DNA of 64,000 bases from Prosthecobacter debontii (GCA_945860295.1 CAMAQH010000005.1:1-64000); one strand, 5' to 3'. Shown: positions 1-9,745, counted from the first letter of the stretch. Numbers and translations are program-made. Notes: generated from the sequence alone by a model not told the origin.

Positions 1-3000
1 CTTTCTTGAACCATTGGAAGGTTTGTCCTGTTGCTGTGCCTACATCGACAGATAGTGTCGGACTCGCACCTGACAGAACCAATGCATATGAATAAGAAGT
101 TCCAACAACATCCACATTAGCAGCCGCACTGGTCACAGTGATTGCTGAACCACTTACTGGTGTTAATGTTACCTTGCAACTGTATGCGCCAGCACTTGCT
201 GAAGTAACATTGGTAATTGTATAAGCCGCATCAGTCTCTAGCGTTGTAGTAGCAGCTGTGCTTTTACTCCAAGCATATTTCAACAAGCCTGCTGTCGCTT
301 GATCCGCCCCAGCCGGCACAACTGTCAGAGTGGCCTCACCACCGATTGACGCCAATTGAGAAACCGGCGCAGGTATGATTACCAATTTTCTAATTCCTCC
401 CGAGATAGTTTGTAAGTAATTAGTTACTTTGCAGTAATAATTTCCAGCGTCAGTGTCAGCTAAAACTGAATTAACAGTTAGCGTTTTTGTGGTCACGCCT
501 GCGTACTTGGTGGTGTTTGCAAGTTGAGTGTCAAGACCGACATCAGCTTCCTTGAACCATTGAAAAGTTTGTCCGGTTGCTGCGCTTACGTCGGCAGTTA
601 GTGTCGAACTCGTTCCTGACAGAACCATTGAATAGGCAGTAGATGTTCCAACAACATCCACATTTGCAGCCGCACTCGTTACGGTGATTGGTGAACCACT
701 TGCTGGTGTTAGGGTTACCTTGCAACTGTACGCTCCGGCACTTGATGTATTAACATTGGAGATAGTATAAGTGGCACTAGAAGCTAACGAAGTCGTATCT
801 GTGCCTTTGGTCCAAGCATAAGTTAACAAACCTGCTGTCGCCTGATCCGCCACAGCTGGCTGAATTGTCAGAATTGCATCCCCACCGACAGAAACCAATT
901 GGGAATTCAGCGCAGGAATGATTACCAAATTTCTAATTCCTCCTGAAACTGTTTGTCCGTATTTACTTACCTCGCAGTAGTATCTAGCAGCGTCAGTGTC
1001 AGCTGAAACTGAATTAACTGTTAGCGTTTTTGTAGTCACACCTGCGAATTTGGTGGTGTTTACAAGTTGGGTGTCAGGACCGACATCAGCTTTCTTGAAC
1101 CATTGAAAAGTTTGTCCTGTTGCTGTGCCTACATCGACAGATAGTGTCGGACTCGCACCTGACAGAACCAATGCATATGAATCAGAAGTTCCAACAACAT
1201 CCACATTAGCAGCCGCACTGGTCACAGTGATTGGTGTTCCGCCTAGTGGAGAAAGAGTTACTTTGCAACTGTATGCTCCGGCATTTGATGTAGTAACATT
1301 GGTAATTGTGTAAGTCGCACTAGTTCCTGATGGAGTCGCGGCAGCTGTGCCTTTATTCCAAACATAGGTCAACAAACCTGCTGTGGCTTGATCCGCACCA
1401 GCCGGCACAATTGTCAGAGCAGCCTCACCACCGATAGACGCTAGTTGAGAAACCGGCGCAGGTATGATTACCAAATTTCTAATTCCCCCCGAGACAGTTT
1501 GTCCGTATTTAGTTATCTTGCAATAGTACCTACCAGCGTCAGTGACACCTGAAACTAGTTTAACTGTTAGCGTTTTTGTAGTCACACCTGCGAACTTGGT
1601 GCTGTCTGAGAGTTGGGTGTCTTGACCGGCATCAGCTACCTTGAACCATTGAAAAGTTTGTCCGGTAGCTGTGCCTACATCGACAGATAGTGTCGGACTC
1701 GCACCTGGCAGAACCAACGCATATGCAGTAGAAGTGCCAACAACATCCACATTTGCAGCCGCAGATGTTACTGTGATTGGTGTTCCACCCGGTGGAGAAA
1801 GGATTACTTTGCAACTATATGCACCAGCATCTGCTGTAGTAACATTTGGAATTGTGTAAGTCACGCCAGTCCCTAACGTAGTCGTAGCTGTACCTTTACG
1901 CCAACTGTAGGTTAACAAACCTGCTGTAGCTTCATTCGCCACAGCTGGCACAATAGTCAATGCGACACCCCCACCAATAGACGCCAGTTGAGAAGCCGGC
2001 GCTGGTACTATTACCAAATTTCCATAACCTTGCGAAAGAGTTTGTGCGCTCTTAGTTACCTTGCAGAAGTATATACCAGCGTCAGTGTCTGCTGAGACTG
2101 ATTTAACTGTTAACGTTTTAGTGGTTACGTTTGCAAACTTCGTATCGTTTTCAAGTTGGGTTTCAAGACCGGCATCATCTGCTTTGAACCATTGAAAAGT
2201 TTGTCCGGTTGCTGTGCCTACATCGACAGTTAGTGTCGGACTCGCACCTGAAAGAACTAATACATATTTAGTACTTTCAGGCCCCGTTAAAACTACCAGT
2301 TTTCTGATACCTGCTAACTTGGCTAAATTATTATATTCCGTGGTCCCCTCTACCAAATCACCATAATTATTCGCAATAATCTCACAACGATAATCGTATT
2401 CAGTATCAGCAATCGAAACCGTCTTGATCGTAAGAGAAGCAGAGGTTACACCTGAATATTTATCTGAATCTAAAGGATCAATTAAAAATCTATCGTCAAT
2501 TTGATCATCACTTGTCCCGTCGGGAACTTTATACCATCTGAACGATAAGTCAGATGAATTAACTGCAGCAGCTGACACTGGTCCTAAAGTCACAGCAGCT
2601 TGGCCCTCAACAGCCGTAGATGTCATGTTTTGCCTCAGATTCGCTGCGGCTACTTTCAGAGAAGCACTGGTTGTTGTGCCACCAATGCCACTGACAACAC
2701 AGGTGTAAGTTCCCACGTCAGCGATACTTGAAGGCTTAATGACCAAATAGGCCGTTTTAGAAGTATCGGTTGAAATACCATTACGGACCTCAAAACGATT
2801 GCTAGCGCTTACATTAATTCCATTTTTTTTCCATTGGTAGCCAGTTGCTCCATCAGCAACAATACTAATCGCGAGCTCACAATCCACATGCCCATCCTCA
2901 ACAAAAGCATTTGGATATGTAGTATCAATGGAGACTCGCCAATTAGGTTGTATCGTAATTGGAGGCCCCGCCCCCTGCAGCGTTGAAAATGCAGCCAGTA

Positions 3001-3034
3001 AATAGACACAATAAACTAAATGTGCCTTGTTCAT
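1..3034 (-). CDS. Exported Ig-like tandem-repeat protein, partial (C-terminus beyond left window edge)
   Basis: Reverse-strand reading from ATG at 3034 (MNKAHLVYCVYLLAAFSTLQGAGPPITIQPNW...) appears open to position 1; signal peptide; repeated Ig signatures such as DAGIYFCKV, DAGAYSCKV, GQTFQWFK. Absent from ORF track because no stop lies in the window. Confidence 0.88.
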   Translation of the reverse strand, partial: MNKAHLVYCVYLLAAFSTLQGAGPPITIQPNWRVSIDTTYPNAFVEDGHVDCELAISIVADGATGYQWKKNGINVSASNRFEVRNGISTDTSKTAYLVIKPSSIADVGTYTCVVSGIGGTTTSASLKVAAANLRQNMTSTAVEGQAAVTLGPVSAAAVNSSDLSFRWYKVPDGTSDDQIDDRFLIDPLDSDKYSGVTSASLTIKTVSIADTEYDYRCEIIANNYGDLVEGTTEYNNLAKLAGIRKLVVLTGPESTKYVLVLSGASPTLTVDVGTATGQTFQWFKADDAGLETQLENDTKFANVTTKTLTVKSVSADTDAGIYFCKVTKSAQTLSQGYGNLVIVPAPASQLASIGGGVALTIVPAVANEATAGLLTYSWRKGTATTTLGTGVTYTIPNVTTADAGAYSCKVILSPPGGTPITVTSAAANVDVVGTSTAYALVLPGASPTLSVDVGTATGQTFQWFKVADAGQDTQLSDSTKFAGVTTKTLTVKLVSGVTDAGRYYCKITKYGQTVSGGIRNLVIIPAPVSQLASIGGEAALTIVPAGADQATAGLLTYVWNKGTAAATPSGTSATYTITNVTTSNAGAYSCKVTLSPLGGTPITVTSAAANVDVVGTSDSYALVLSGASPTLSVDVGTATGQTFQWFKKADVGPDTQLVNTTKFAGVTTKTLTVNSVSADTDAARYYCEVSKYGQTVSGGIRNLVIIPALNSQLVSVGGDAILTIQPAVADQATAGLLTYAWTKGTDTTSLASSATYTISNVNTSSAGAYSCKVTLTPASGSPITVTSAAANVDVVGTSTAYSMVLSGTSSTLTADVSAATGQTFQWFKEADVGLDTQLANTTKYAGVTTKTLTVNSVLADTDAGNYYCKVTNYLQTISGGIRKLVIIPAPVSQLASIGGEATLTVVPAGADQATAGLLKYAWSKSTAATTTLETDAAYTITNVTSASAGAYSCKVTLTPVSGSAITVTSAAANVDVVGTSYSYALVLSGASPTLSVDVGTATGQTFQWFKK
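6..2240 (-). repeat. In-frame tandem repeat, 543/546-bp unit (181/182 aa), each unit containing two Ig-like modules
   Basis: The string ttgaacca (encoding QWFK) recurs at 6, 552, 1095, 1641 and 2184, spacings 546, 543, 546, 543 bp; flanking sequence is highly similar. Confidence 0.9.
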
Positions 3035-3103
3035 AAACTTGTTAAGCTCAACTTTATACATACTATAAAAAAGGTTTTAATTCCCTAAAAAATGCATCAC
3101 ACA

Positions 3104-4426
3104 CTAAGGTGCGCGACTTGGATAATCACATTGCATAAGTCTAACGTTACGTCGTGGACGATGGCCGGAAGCCGGTGTAGCCCGTAATGAACTCACCAGA
3201 TTACTCACCGCGCTAGATATTTTAGAACTCAAACTTTTCTGTTTCATGGGATCGCTAAAATTAGAATTCAGAACACCAGATCCGATATTGTATGCAACTA
3301 TCGGAGCATCATTGTCGCGCAAAGTGTCAATGGTAATTGTGGCTTTAACCATTTTCGAAAAATCTGAACCCGACAGCGAATTTGATGCCTGATGCTCAAT
3401 TGGAGTCACCGAAGCCATGCCCGAAAGGCCAAGTCCATATACGATTAAAGGTAGCGATGATTTCGATTGCAGATCTGTTTGCCACTCGACTACATAATAT
3501 CTAGAAATAACTGAGTCAGGAATATTTACCTTTAAATCATTTCCCCCAACCGATGCAGTAATAGCAACTTGCTCACTGCTTTTCACTAAATCATTTTTAT
3601 CGAGGTTTAGTTTTCCCTTCCAATTTGTTTTCTCTGGTAAATTTTTTACCGCGAACACCGACAATGATTTCACTCCAGTAGAGTGAACGGATGTTATCTC
3701 GGTTAGTTTAATCGCTGCTCGCATATCACAAACAACCATGTAGCTACCTTGGTCATTTGATTCAAATTGAAACGCATGATCAATAGAATCAGAGCGGCTC
3801 TGCAATTGCCCCTTTGAGTCACTAGCGTATATTATTCTCTCAGCTCCATAGCCCGAAGCGAAATTTACTCGCGATCTGCTTGTTGCATCCTGGACAACCT
3901 TGTAATCTAAATGTGTTTTTTCACCATAGATTTTCAAAGCACCCAATTTGCCGGCTGTCGGCATTTTAAAGGAGAGTTTCAGATACTTACTAAAAACAGA
4001 ACCTGTTAACAATTTAACAATCTCATCATGCGAATTGAAATTCATTTTTGCAATCTCGCTCCATTTCACCCGATCGTCACTGACCTGAGCAGTGAGCAAA
4101 CCCTCACAACCTTGATTCGTTAAGGAAATCTGTCTAAAAACTTGAAAACTTGAAAAACCAACCTCGATGTGAGACTCACCGACATTAGTAGGTGCCAGCT
4201 TCGCGCTACTGAAAGCAAAGGTATCTACATCATCGATGCCTGAAGATGACAAGATTTTGCAATCTCCTAGAGAGTTGCAAATATTGACAGGAATCTCGCC
4301 AATGTTTTGGTTATCAATTGGAAAATTATTAGATTCCGCCACTGACAACGATTCAAGCAAGCTCAAAGTCGCAACCATTAAAAATGCAAATCTAATTTTA
4401 GGCGTTTGAAGGGCAATTAAACTCAT
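3104..4426 (-). CDS. Exported protein of unknown function, possible discoidin/F5-8C-like N-terminal half
   Basis: 440-aa ORF with hydrophobic N-terminus; segment FQVFRQISLTNQGCEGLLTAQVSDDRVKWSEIAKM...KYLKLSFKM...GALKIYGEKT resembles a discoidin-type beta sandwich; immediately upstream of and co-directional with the Ig-repeat gene. Confidence 0.6.
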   Translation of the reverse strand: MSLIALQTPKIRFAFLMVATLSLLESLSVAESNNFPIDNQNIGEIPVNICNSLGDCKILSSSGIDDVDTFAFSSAKLAPTNVGESHIEVGFSSFQVFRQISLTNQGCEGLLTAQVSDDRVKWSEIAKMNFNSHDEIVKLLTGSVFSKYLKLSFKMPTAGKLGALKIYGEKTHLDYKVVQDATSRSRVNFASGYGAERIIYASDSKGQLQSRSDSIDHAFQFESNDQGSYMVVCDMRAAIKLTEITSVHSTGVKSLSVFAVKNLPEKTNWKGKLNLDKNDLVKSSEQVAITASVGGNDLKVNIPDSVISRYYVVEWQTDLQSKSSLPLIVYGLGLSGMASVTPIEHQASNSLSGSDFSKMVKATITIDTLRDNDAPIVAYNIGSGVLNSNFSDPMKQKSLSSKISSAVSNLVSSLRATPASGHRPRRNVRLMQCDYPSRAP

Positions 4427-4931
4427 AATTGCAGATTATGCATTTTAAATGCTTTTATGCAAGGCCCGTTCTTGTGAAATCACGTGGTCGCTAACAGCGA
4501 ACCGCCCGTCACCTCAATCTATCGATTTCAGTCTAGCGATCCCTGTTCCCAATCATATCAATTTCAGAGGCTTTACAGGGGGCGGGGTAAATCAATCGCT
4601 CACCCCCGAAGGAATGGGCCGCAGATCATTGATTCGAGCAGTGGCACGGCGACCTGTTCCCAGATAAGTGACTCTAACCCGGCTGCCCATGGACCAAATC
4701 CTGTGCGCAGCCGAGTAGGCAGAGGTATTAATACGGCCCCTCTGTCCGTTCGGATATCTGTATGAATAGAGGCAATTTCATGCTGGGCATCATCGAAGGC
4801 GACAGTCCGCCCGACCGTTCAATGTCTATGAACCGAGTGCTGGCAGGCTGGGATGAGTCTCGGGAAAAGTATGCTTATGAGGCTGCCCAAGCATTGCATC
4901 CCCATTATTTCATCGAAAAGGCAGATGCATT

Positions 4932-5765
4932 TCAATCTCCATTTTTAGTCAGTCGGAGAAAAGCGGTCATCACCTTTTTCGTGATGGACCCTGGAGTCGG
5001 AAGTTGTCTCTCGTCGATCTGTTCGATGGGGTGGACTTCCCGAGTGGAGGAGGTTAGAAAAGCTTCCTCACATTCTTGCAGCGCTGCCACGGGAAGGGCT
5101 TCCTCAAAACAGGAAATGCCCGCCTCACGGCACGTCTGAAGCACCAAGCGCCGAGTGACGCCGGCCAGACAGCCGGAGGCAAGCGATGGCGTGATGAGTC
5201 GGCCACCTATGACGACGAATACATTCGAGCCAGTCCCCTCACACAGTTCCCCACGAGTGTTTGCCAAAAGTGCTTCCCCACAACCGCGAGACCGAACATG
5301 AGCCAGCGCGCGGACATTTTCGCCATAAGAGGTGCTTTTCACTCCCGCCAATGCCCCGGTCTCGTTGCGGGTCCATGGAACCAAGCAGACGCGCTCCGCC
5401 GCTGGCCAGGGCTTGTAGGTCGTGGCGGTGACAAACACCGTCTGCGCCGAAGCTCCACGCTCTGAACCGAGCGGCCCCTCGCCACTGGTGATGGTGACGC
5501 GGATACGAGCTTCATTGAGTTGATTGGCTTTCAAGACGGCATCCATCGCAGCGAGATAGTCGGCCTCAGGCAGTGGCGTAAGGCCCGTGACCTCACAGGA
5601 ATGCACCAGCCGCTCCCAGTGTTCGCGTGCCGCAAAAGGACGACCCTGATGGGCAACCAAGGTTTCAAAGACTCCGTCCCCAACGAGCAGACCGTGATCG
5701 TGCGGTGAGATGTGGGCTTCTTCTCGGCGGCAAAGGCGACCATTTAGCCAAATGAATGCAGACAT
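4932..5765 (-). CDS. Aminotransferase class IV (branched-chain/D-amino acid aminotransferase or aminodeoxychorismate lyase family)
   Basis: MSAFIWLNGRLCRREEAHISPHDHGLLVGDGVFETL...KSTSYGENVRAL...ANTRGELCEGTGSNVFVV: class IV PLP fold motifs. Start trimmed from 5828 to the Met before the conserved N-terminus. Confidence 0.85.
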   Translation of the reverse strand: MSAFIWLNGRLCRREEAHISPHDHGLLVGDGVFETLVAHQGRPFAAREHWERLVHSCEVTGLTPLPEADYLAAMDAVLKANQLNEARIRVTITSGEGPLGSERGASAQTVFVTATTYKPWPAAERVCLVPWTRNETGALAGVKSTSYGENVRALAHVRSRGCGEALLANTRGELCEGTGSNVFVVIGGRLITPSLASGCLAGVTRRLVLQTCREAGISCFEEALPVAALQECEEAFLTSSTREVHPIEQIDERQLPTPGSITKKVMTAFLRLTKNGD

Positions 5766-5851
5766 GGACGAAACAACCGCAACTCGGCAGCAGATGCAAG
5801 TTGTCAGGTGGCGCTTGTGTCCGGCCACATCTACGCCTACAGGCCCCGTCC

Positions 5852-6907
5852 ATGTTTGTTGACCAGATTAAAGTTTATGCCCGAGCCGGAAAAGGCGGCG
5901 ACGGCTCCGCGCATTTTCACCGAGGCAAGTTCCGTCCCAAAGGCGGCCCAGATGGCGGCGACGGCGGCCGCGGCGGTAGCATCATCCTGCTCGTCGATAA
6001 CAGTACCAACAGCCTGCGCACCTACTTCTACAATGCCAAGCTCCTGGCCCTTGATGGAGAAAAAGGCAAAGCCAACCAATGCACCGGCATCAGCGCCGAA
6101 GACGTGGTTTATAAAGTACCCAGCGGCACCGTCATCTCCAGAATCATCTCCGAGGAAGACCCTGAAACCGGTGAGATCACCGAGACCTTTGAGCCAGTCA
6201 CTGACCTGACCGAGGTAGGCCAGACCTTCATTCTTTGCAAAGGGGGCAAGGGAGGCAAAGGTAATGTTCACTTCAAGACCAGCACACATCAGGCCCCACG
6301 CGAATTCACGCCTGGTGTGGATGGCGAGGAAGGTCGCTTCCATTTCGAGCTACGCAGCATCGCCGATGTCGGACTTGTAGGCTTCCCGAATGCGGGCAAA
6401 TCAACTTTGCTTTCCAAGCTCAGCGCAGCCAAGCCCAAGATCGCGAACTACCCCTTCACGACTTTGCAGCCGATGGTTGGTGTCATTCACTTCAATGACA
6501 ACCGCCGTGGCACGATGGCTGACATTCCCGGGCTCATCGAAGGCGCGCATCAAAACATCGGCCTCGGCCACGATTTCCTGCGCCACATCATGCGCTGCCG
6601 CGTGCTGCTTTTTGTCGTCGATGCCGGCGGCACTGAGGGGCGCGACCCCGTGAGTGACCTGGAAACCGTCCGCAAAGAGGTCTCTCTCTATTCCAAAGAA
6701 CTCTCCAAGCGCCCCTGGTGCATCATCGCCAACAAGCTCGATGTCGAAGGCGCCGAGCAAAACGTCGAGAATCTCAAAGAACGCTTCAAGCGCGTGAAGA
6801 TACTCCCCATCTCGGCTGAGACCGGACTCGGCATGGAAAAGCTGCGCACCTTTCTGAGTAAAGAGATCGGCAAGGACATGGAGCACATCTTTCCGGGTGC
6901 CGAGTGA
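5852..6907 (+). CDS. obgE: GTPase ObgE/CgtA
   Basis: MFVDQIKVYARAGKGGDGSAHFHRGKFRPKGGPDGGDGGRGG (Obg fold) plus GFPNAGKSTLL, DIPGLIEGAH and NKLD motifs. Confidence 0.97.
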   Translation: MFVDQIKVYARAGKGGDGSAHFHRGKFRPKGGPDGGDGGRGGSIILLVDNSTNSLRTYFYNAKLLALDGEKGKANQCTGISAEDVVYKVPSGTVISRIISEEDPETGEITETFEPVTDLTEVGQTFILCKGGKGGKGNVHFKTSTHQAPREFTPGVDGEEGRFHFELRSIADVGLVGFPNAGKSTLLSKLSAAKPKIANYPFTTLQPMVGVIHFNDNRRGTMADIPGLIEGAHQNIGLGHDFLRHIMRCRVLLFVVDAGGTEGRDPVSDLETVRKEVSLYSKELSKRPWCIIANKLDVEGAEQNVENLKERFKRVKILPISAETGLGMEKLRTFLSKEIGKDMEHIFPGAE

Positions 6908-6933
6908 GATAGATCCTAAACGCTGAGAAGAGT

Positions 6934-7710
6934 ATGCGCCGTCTGCACCCCTTCTGGCTTAGCCTAGCCCTCATCACCACAGCCTATCTGCTGTTTTGGC
7001 TTCTACTTCTGGGAGCCACCGCCACCTACAGTACACCGCAGGCTTGCTGGGAGACTTTGATGAAGCCCGAGATCCGCTACGCCACCGGACTCAGCCTGCT
7101 GACCTGCACCGTAGCCGCTGGTTTTGCACTCATCATTGCCGTGCCCATCGGCTACCTCATGGCGCGCTGCCAGTTCCGTGGCAAAGCCCTGCTCGATGCC
7201 GCACTCGACATCCCCATCGTCCTGCCACCAATGGTCATTGGCATCTGCCTGCTCATCTTTTTCCAAACTCCGCTGGGCCAGGTCATTGAGGGCGTGGTTT
7301 CCTTCACCTACACCATCGCGGGAGTCGTACTCGCGCAGTTCGTCGTCGCTGCCGCCTTCGCCATTCGCACCATGCGTGGCACTTTTGATCACCTCTCGGC
7401 TCGGCCTGAGGAAGTCGCGCTCACCCTTGGAGCCACAAGATTTCAATCACTCTGGCATGTCGCCCTGCCCGCCGCAAAACGCGGGATGCTCGCCGCCTTC
7501 TGCATTGCCTGGGCGCGTAGTCTCGGCGAGTTCGGGCCTATCCTCGTCTTCGCCGGAGCCACCCGCATGAGGACCGAAGTCCTGCCCACCACCGTTTGGC
7601 TCGAACTCAGTGTCGGTAATCTCGACTCCGCCGTCTCCGTCAGTCTTGCCATGATCGCCATCGCCGTGGCCGTACTCGTCGCCGTTCGAGCCACGGGTGA
7701 AAAGGTATGA
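6934..7710 (+). CDS. modB: ABC transporter permease, molybdate/tungstate (ModB-like)
   Basis: Multi-spanning protein with LPPMVIGICLLIFFQTPLGQ and the permease motif ALPAAKRGMLAAFCIAWARSLGEFGPILVFAG. Confidence 0.75.
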   Translation: MRRLHPFWLSLALITTAYLLFWLLLLGATATYSTPQACWETLMKPEIRYATGLSLLTCTVAAGFALIIAVPIGYLMARCQFRGKALLDAALDIPIVLPPMVIGICLLIFFQTPLGQVIEGVVSFTYTIAGVVLAQFVVAAAFAIRTMRGTFDHLSARPEEVALTLGATRFQSLWHVALPAAKRGMLAAFCIAWARSLGEFGPILVFAGATRMRTEVLPTTVWLELSVGNLDSAVSVSLAMIAIAVAVLVAVRATGEKV

Positions 7711-7725
7711 AGGGGGGAGGAAGAA

Positions 7726-7838
7726 GTTGACGGTTGTTTACGGTTGTTGACGATGGTTTACAGTTATTTTCCGAGCCTTCTGCTAACAACCATCAACGAC
7801 TGTCAACGCTCGCGCAGCGAGCCTCAACCACTGTAAAC
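7726..7838. repeat. Inverted array of ~10-bp units (GTTKACRGTK-type) between the permease and ATPase genes
   Basis: Left arm 7726..7765 = GTTGACGGTT GTTTACGGTT GTTGACGATG GTTTACAGTT; right arm on the opposite strand includes GTTTACAGTG GTTGAGGCTC ... GTTGACAGTC GTTGATGGTT (7838..7788), interrupted by a GCTCGC-GCA-GCGAGC palindrome at 7808..7822. Confidence 0.8.
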
Positions 7839-7846
7839 TTTCCCCC

Positions 7847-8482
7847 GTGATCTCCCTCGAAAACATCTCATGGAAAGCCCCTGGCGCGGGCTTCAGTCTG
7901 CGTGACGTCACCCTGACCATCCCTGACAACACCTATGCCGTGCTCATGGGAGCCACCGGTTGCGGCAAGACCTCGCTACTCGAAATCCTCTGCGGTCTGC
8001 GCCAACCCGATAGCGGTAAAATCGTCCTCGATGACCGCGACGTGACCCATCTCGAACCGCGTGGGCGGCGCATCGGTTATGTGCCGCAGGATCTCGCGCT
8101 TTTTCCAGGTCGCCGTGTCCGTGATCAAATCAGTTTTGCCTTGCAAATGCGTGGCCAAAAGGATGACCACCTCATCACCCAGCTCACCATCGATCTCGGC
8201 ATCACACATCTCTTGGATCGTCTGCCCGATCTTCTCTCCGGCGGAGAAAAACAGCGTGTCGCCCTCGCCCGAGCCCTGGCCGCTCAGCCCCGCGTGTTGT
8301 TGCTCGACGAGCCCCTCTCAGCACTCGATGAAACCACCCGGGATGAAGCCATGGAACTTCTCCGCTCCTTGCAATCCAAGCACGCTCTGACCGTCCTCCA
8401 CGTCACCCATTCCCGCAGCGAAGCCCATGCCCTAGGCCAACTGCATCTGCGACTTGAGCAAGGCCAGATCGTGCATCTGTGA
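7847..8482 (+). CDS. modC: ABC transporter ATP-binding protein (ModC-like)
   Basis: Walker A GATGCGKTS, signature LSGGEKQRVALARAL, Walker B VLLLDEPLSALD; follows the ModB-like permease. Start is GTG. Confidence 0.8.
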   Translation: MISLENISWKAPGAGFSLRDVTLTIPDNTYAVLMGATGCGKTSLLEILCGLRQPDSGKIVLDDRDVTHLEPRGRRIGYVPQDLALFPGRRVRDQISFALQMRGQKDDHLITQLTIDLGITHLLDRLPDLLSGGEKQRVALARALAAQPRVLLLDEPLSALDETTRDEAMELLRSLQSKHALTVLHVTHSRSEAHALGQLHLRLEQGQIVHL

Positions 8483-9745
8483 TCACTCCACCACGCGCTG
8501 CACGACGTCTGAGCCATCAGCCACCACATCGGGCGGATGCATCAGCACCAAATCGCATGCTTTCAGGCCATCGAGGACTTGAGTCAATTTGCCATCCGTG
8601 CGGCCCGTTTGCACCACTCGTTGAGCAGCCTTGCCAGCACTCAAAACAAAAGTCTTCCAGTCGCGGCCCTCACGAAAAAGCGCACCGCTCGGCACAAGCA
8701 GCACATCCTTGTCATGCCACACCGCCACGCGCACCTCGACACGATATCGATCTCCCAGCACGCGCGCTGACTCCGGTGGTGCGTCCAGATCACTCAGCAC
8801 AATCACCCGCTGCTCCTCCACACCAAGCGCCGACACTTTCGTAAAGGCCGCTGGTTCAATCCGCCGCACTCGCGCTTTCAGCGGCACCTCACCGCCCCAT
8901 TGCTCCACCTGCGCCTCTGCCCCGACACGGATCGCCACCGCATCGCGAGATAAAATTTCCGCCTCGATCTCTAAATCTGCTGGATCACCGATCTCTAAAA
9001 GCTGTGTGCCGGCCGTCACCATCATCGCACTTTCCTGCTGCACTTTTAACACACGGCCACTCACCGGAGCACGCACCTCCACCGTCGATCCCGCTGCCAA
9101 AGGCGTGGACAATTGCAGCAGCGCCGCTTTCGCCTGAGCCAGTTCAAAGTCGGCCACCTTCAGCGCAAACTCCCCCGCCCGCGCCTCACGATCCCGCATC
9201 AGCGCCTCACGCTCGATATTGTCCCGATCTGTGATCGAAATACTGCCCTGAGTGGCATTCGACTTCACACGCGCCCAGCCCGCTTCCGCAAATTTGGCCG
9301 ACGTGCGCGCCATCTCCAGTGACTGCTCCGCCTGCATTCGTGCCGCATTGGCTCCAGCGATCCGCGCCTCAGCCTGCGCTTGGCTGCGAGCATCCAGCAG
9401 CGGGGCCAAACCCGGCTCGATCAGCGTCAGCACCGTTTCATTCGACTTCACTTGATCACCCGCCTTTAGAGTCACCCGCCGCATGTTCCCCGATACCGGT
9501 GCCGCCACCACGTAGCGATTCCTGATCCGCGTTTTGCCTTCCTCCAACACACTGACGGTGAGCGGCCCGCGTGTCACCGCCGCCGTCTCGACTGGGATCG
9601 GTTTCGCCTTTAAGCCATAGGCCACAAAGCCGATCAACCCGATAAAAAAACTCCAAAGTAGGAGCTTCCGCAGCAGGCCACGTTTGGCCGTCTTCTTCTT
9701 TGCCTCCCAGGGCGGGGTCGCTGCACTTTCCATGATGTCAGGCAT
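8483..9745 (-). CDS. HlyD/RND-type efflux periplasmic adaptor subunit
   Basis: Single N-terminal TM; VAAPVSGNMRRVTLKAGDQVKSNETVLTLIEP lipoyl-like motif; VRAPVSGRVLKVQQESAMMVTAGTQLLEIGDPADLEIEAEILSRDAVAI. Confidence 0.85.
   Translation of the reverse strand: MPDIMESAATPPWEAKKKTAKRGLLRKLLLWSFFIGLIGFVAYGLKAKPIPVETAAVTRGPLTVSVLEEGKTRIRNRYVVAAPVSGNMRRVTLKAGDQVKSNETVLTLIEPGLAPLLDARSQAQAEARIAGANAARMQAEQSLEMARTSAKFAEAGWARVKSNATQGSISITDRDNIEREALMRDREARAGEFALKVADFELAQAKAALLQLSTPLAAGSTVEVRAPVSGRVLKVQQESAMMVTAGTQLLEIGDPADLEIEAEILSRDAVAIRVGAEAQVEQWGGEVPLKARVRRIEPAAFTKVSALGVEEQRVIVLSDLDAPPESARVLGDRYRVEVRVAVWHDKDVLLVPSGALFREGRDWKTFVLSAGKAAQRVVQTGRTDGKLTQVLDGLKACDLVLMHPPDVVADGSDVVQRVVE

Noticed and set aside
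543-1859. Short ORFs 543..725(-), 1125..1313(+), 1632..1814(-), 1671..1859(+)
   Set aside because: Out-of-frame or antisense products of the Ig-repeat DNA; they recur only because the DNA repeats.
4560-4700. Possible cobalamin riboswitch (GCCACTG on minus strand)
   Set aside because: Only the 7-mer matches; the B12-box and other conserved elements are not seen.
4762-4931. Possible tmRNA-like sequence
   Set aside because: No tRNA-like acceptor or T-arm and no recognisable tag-ending motif.
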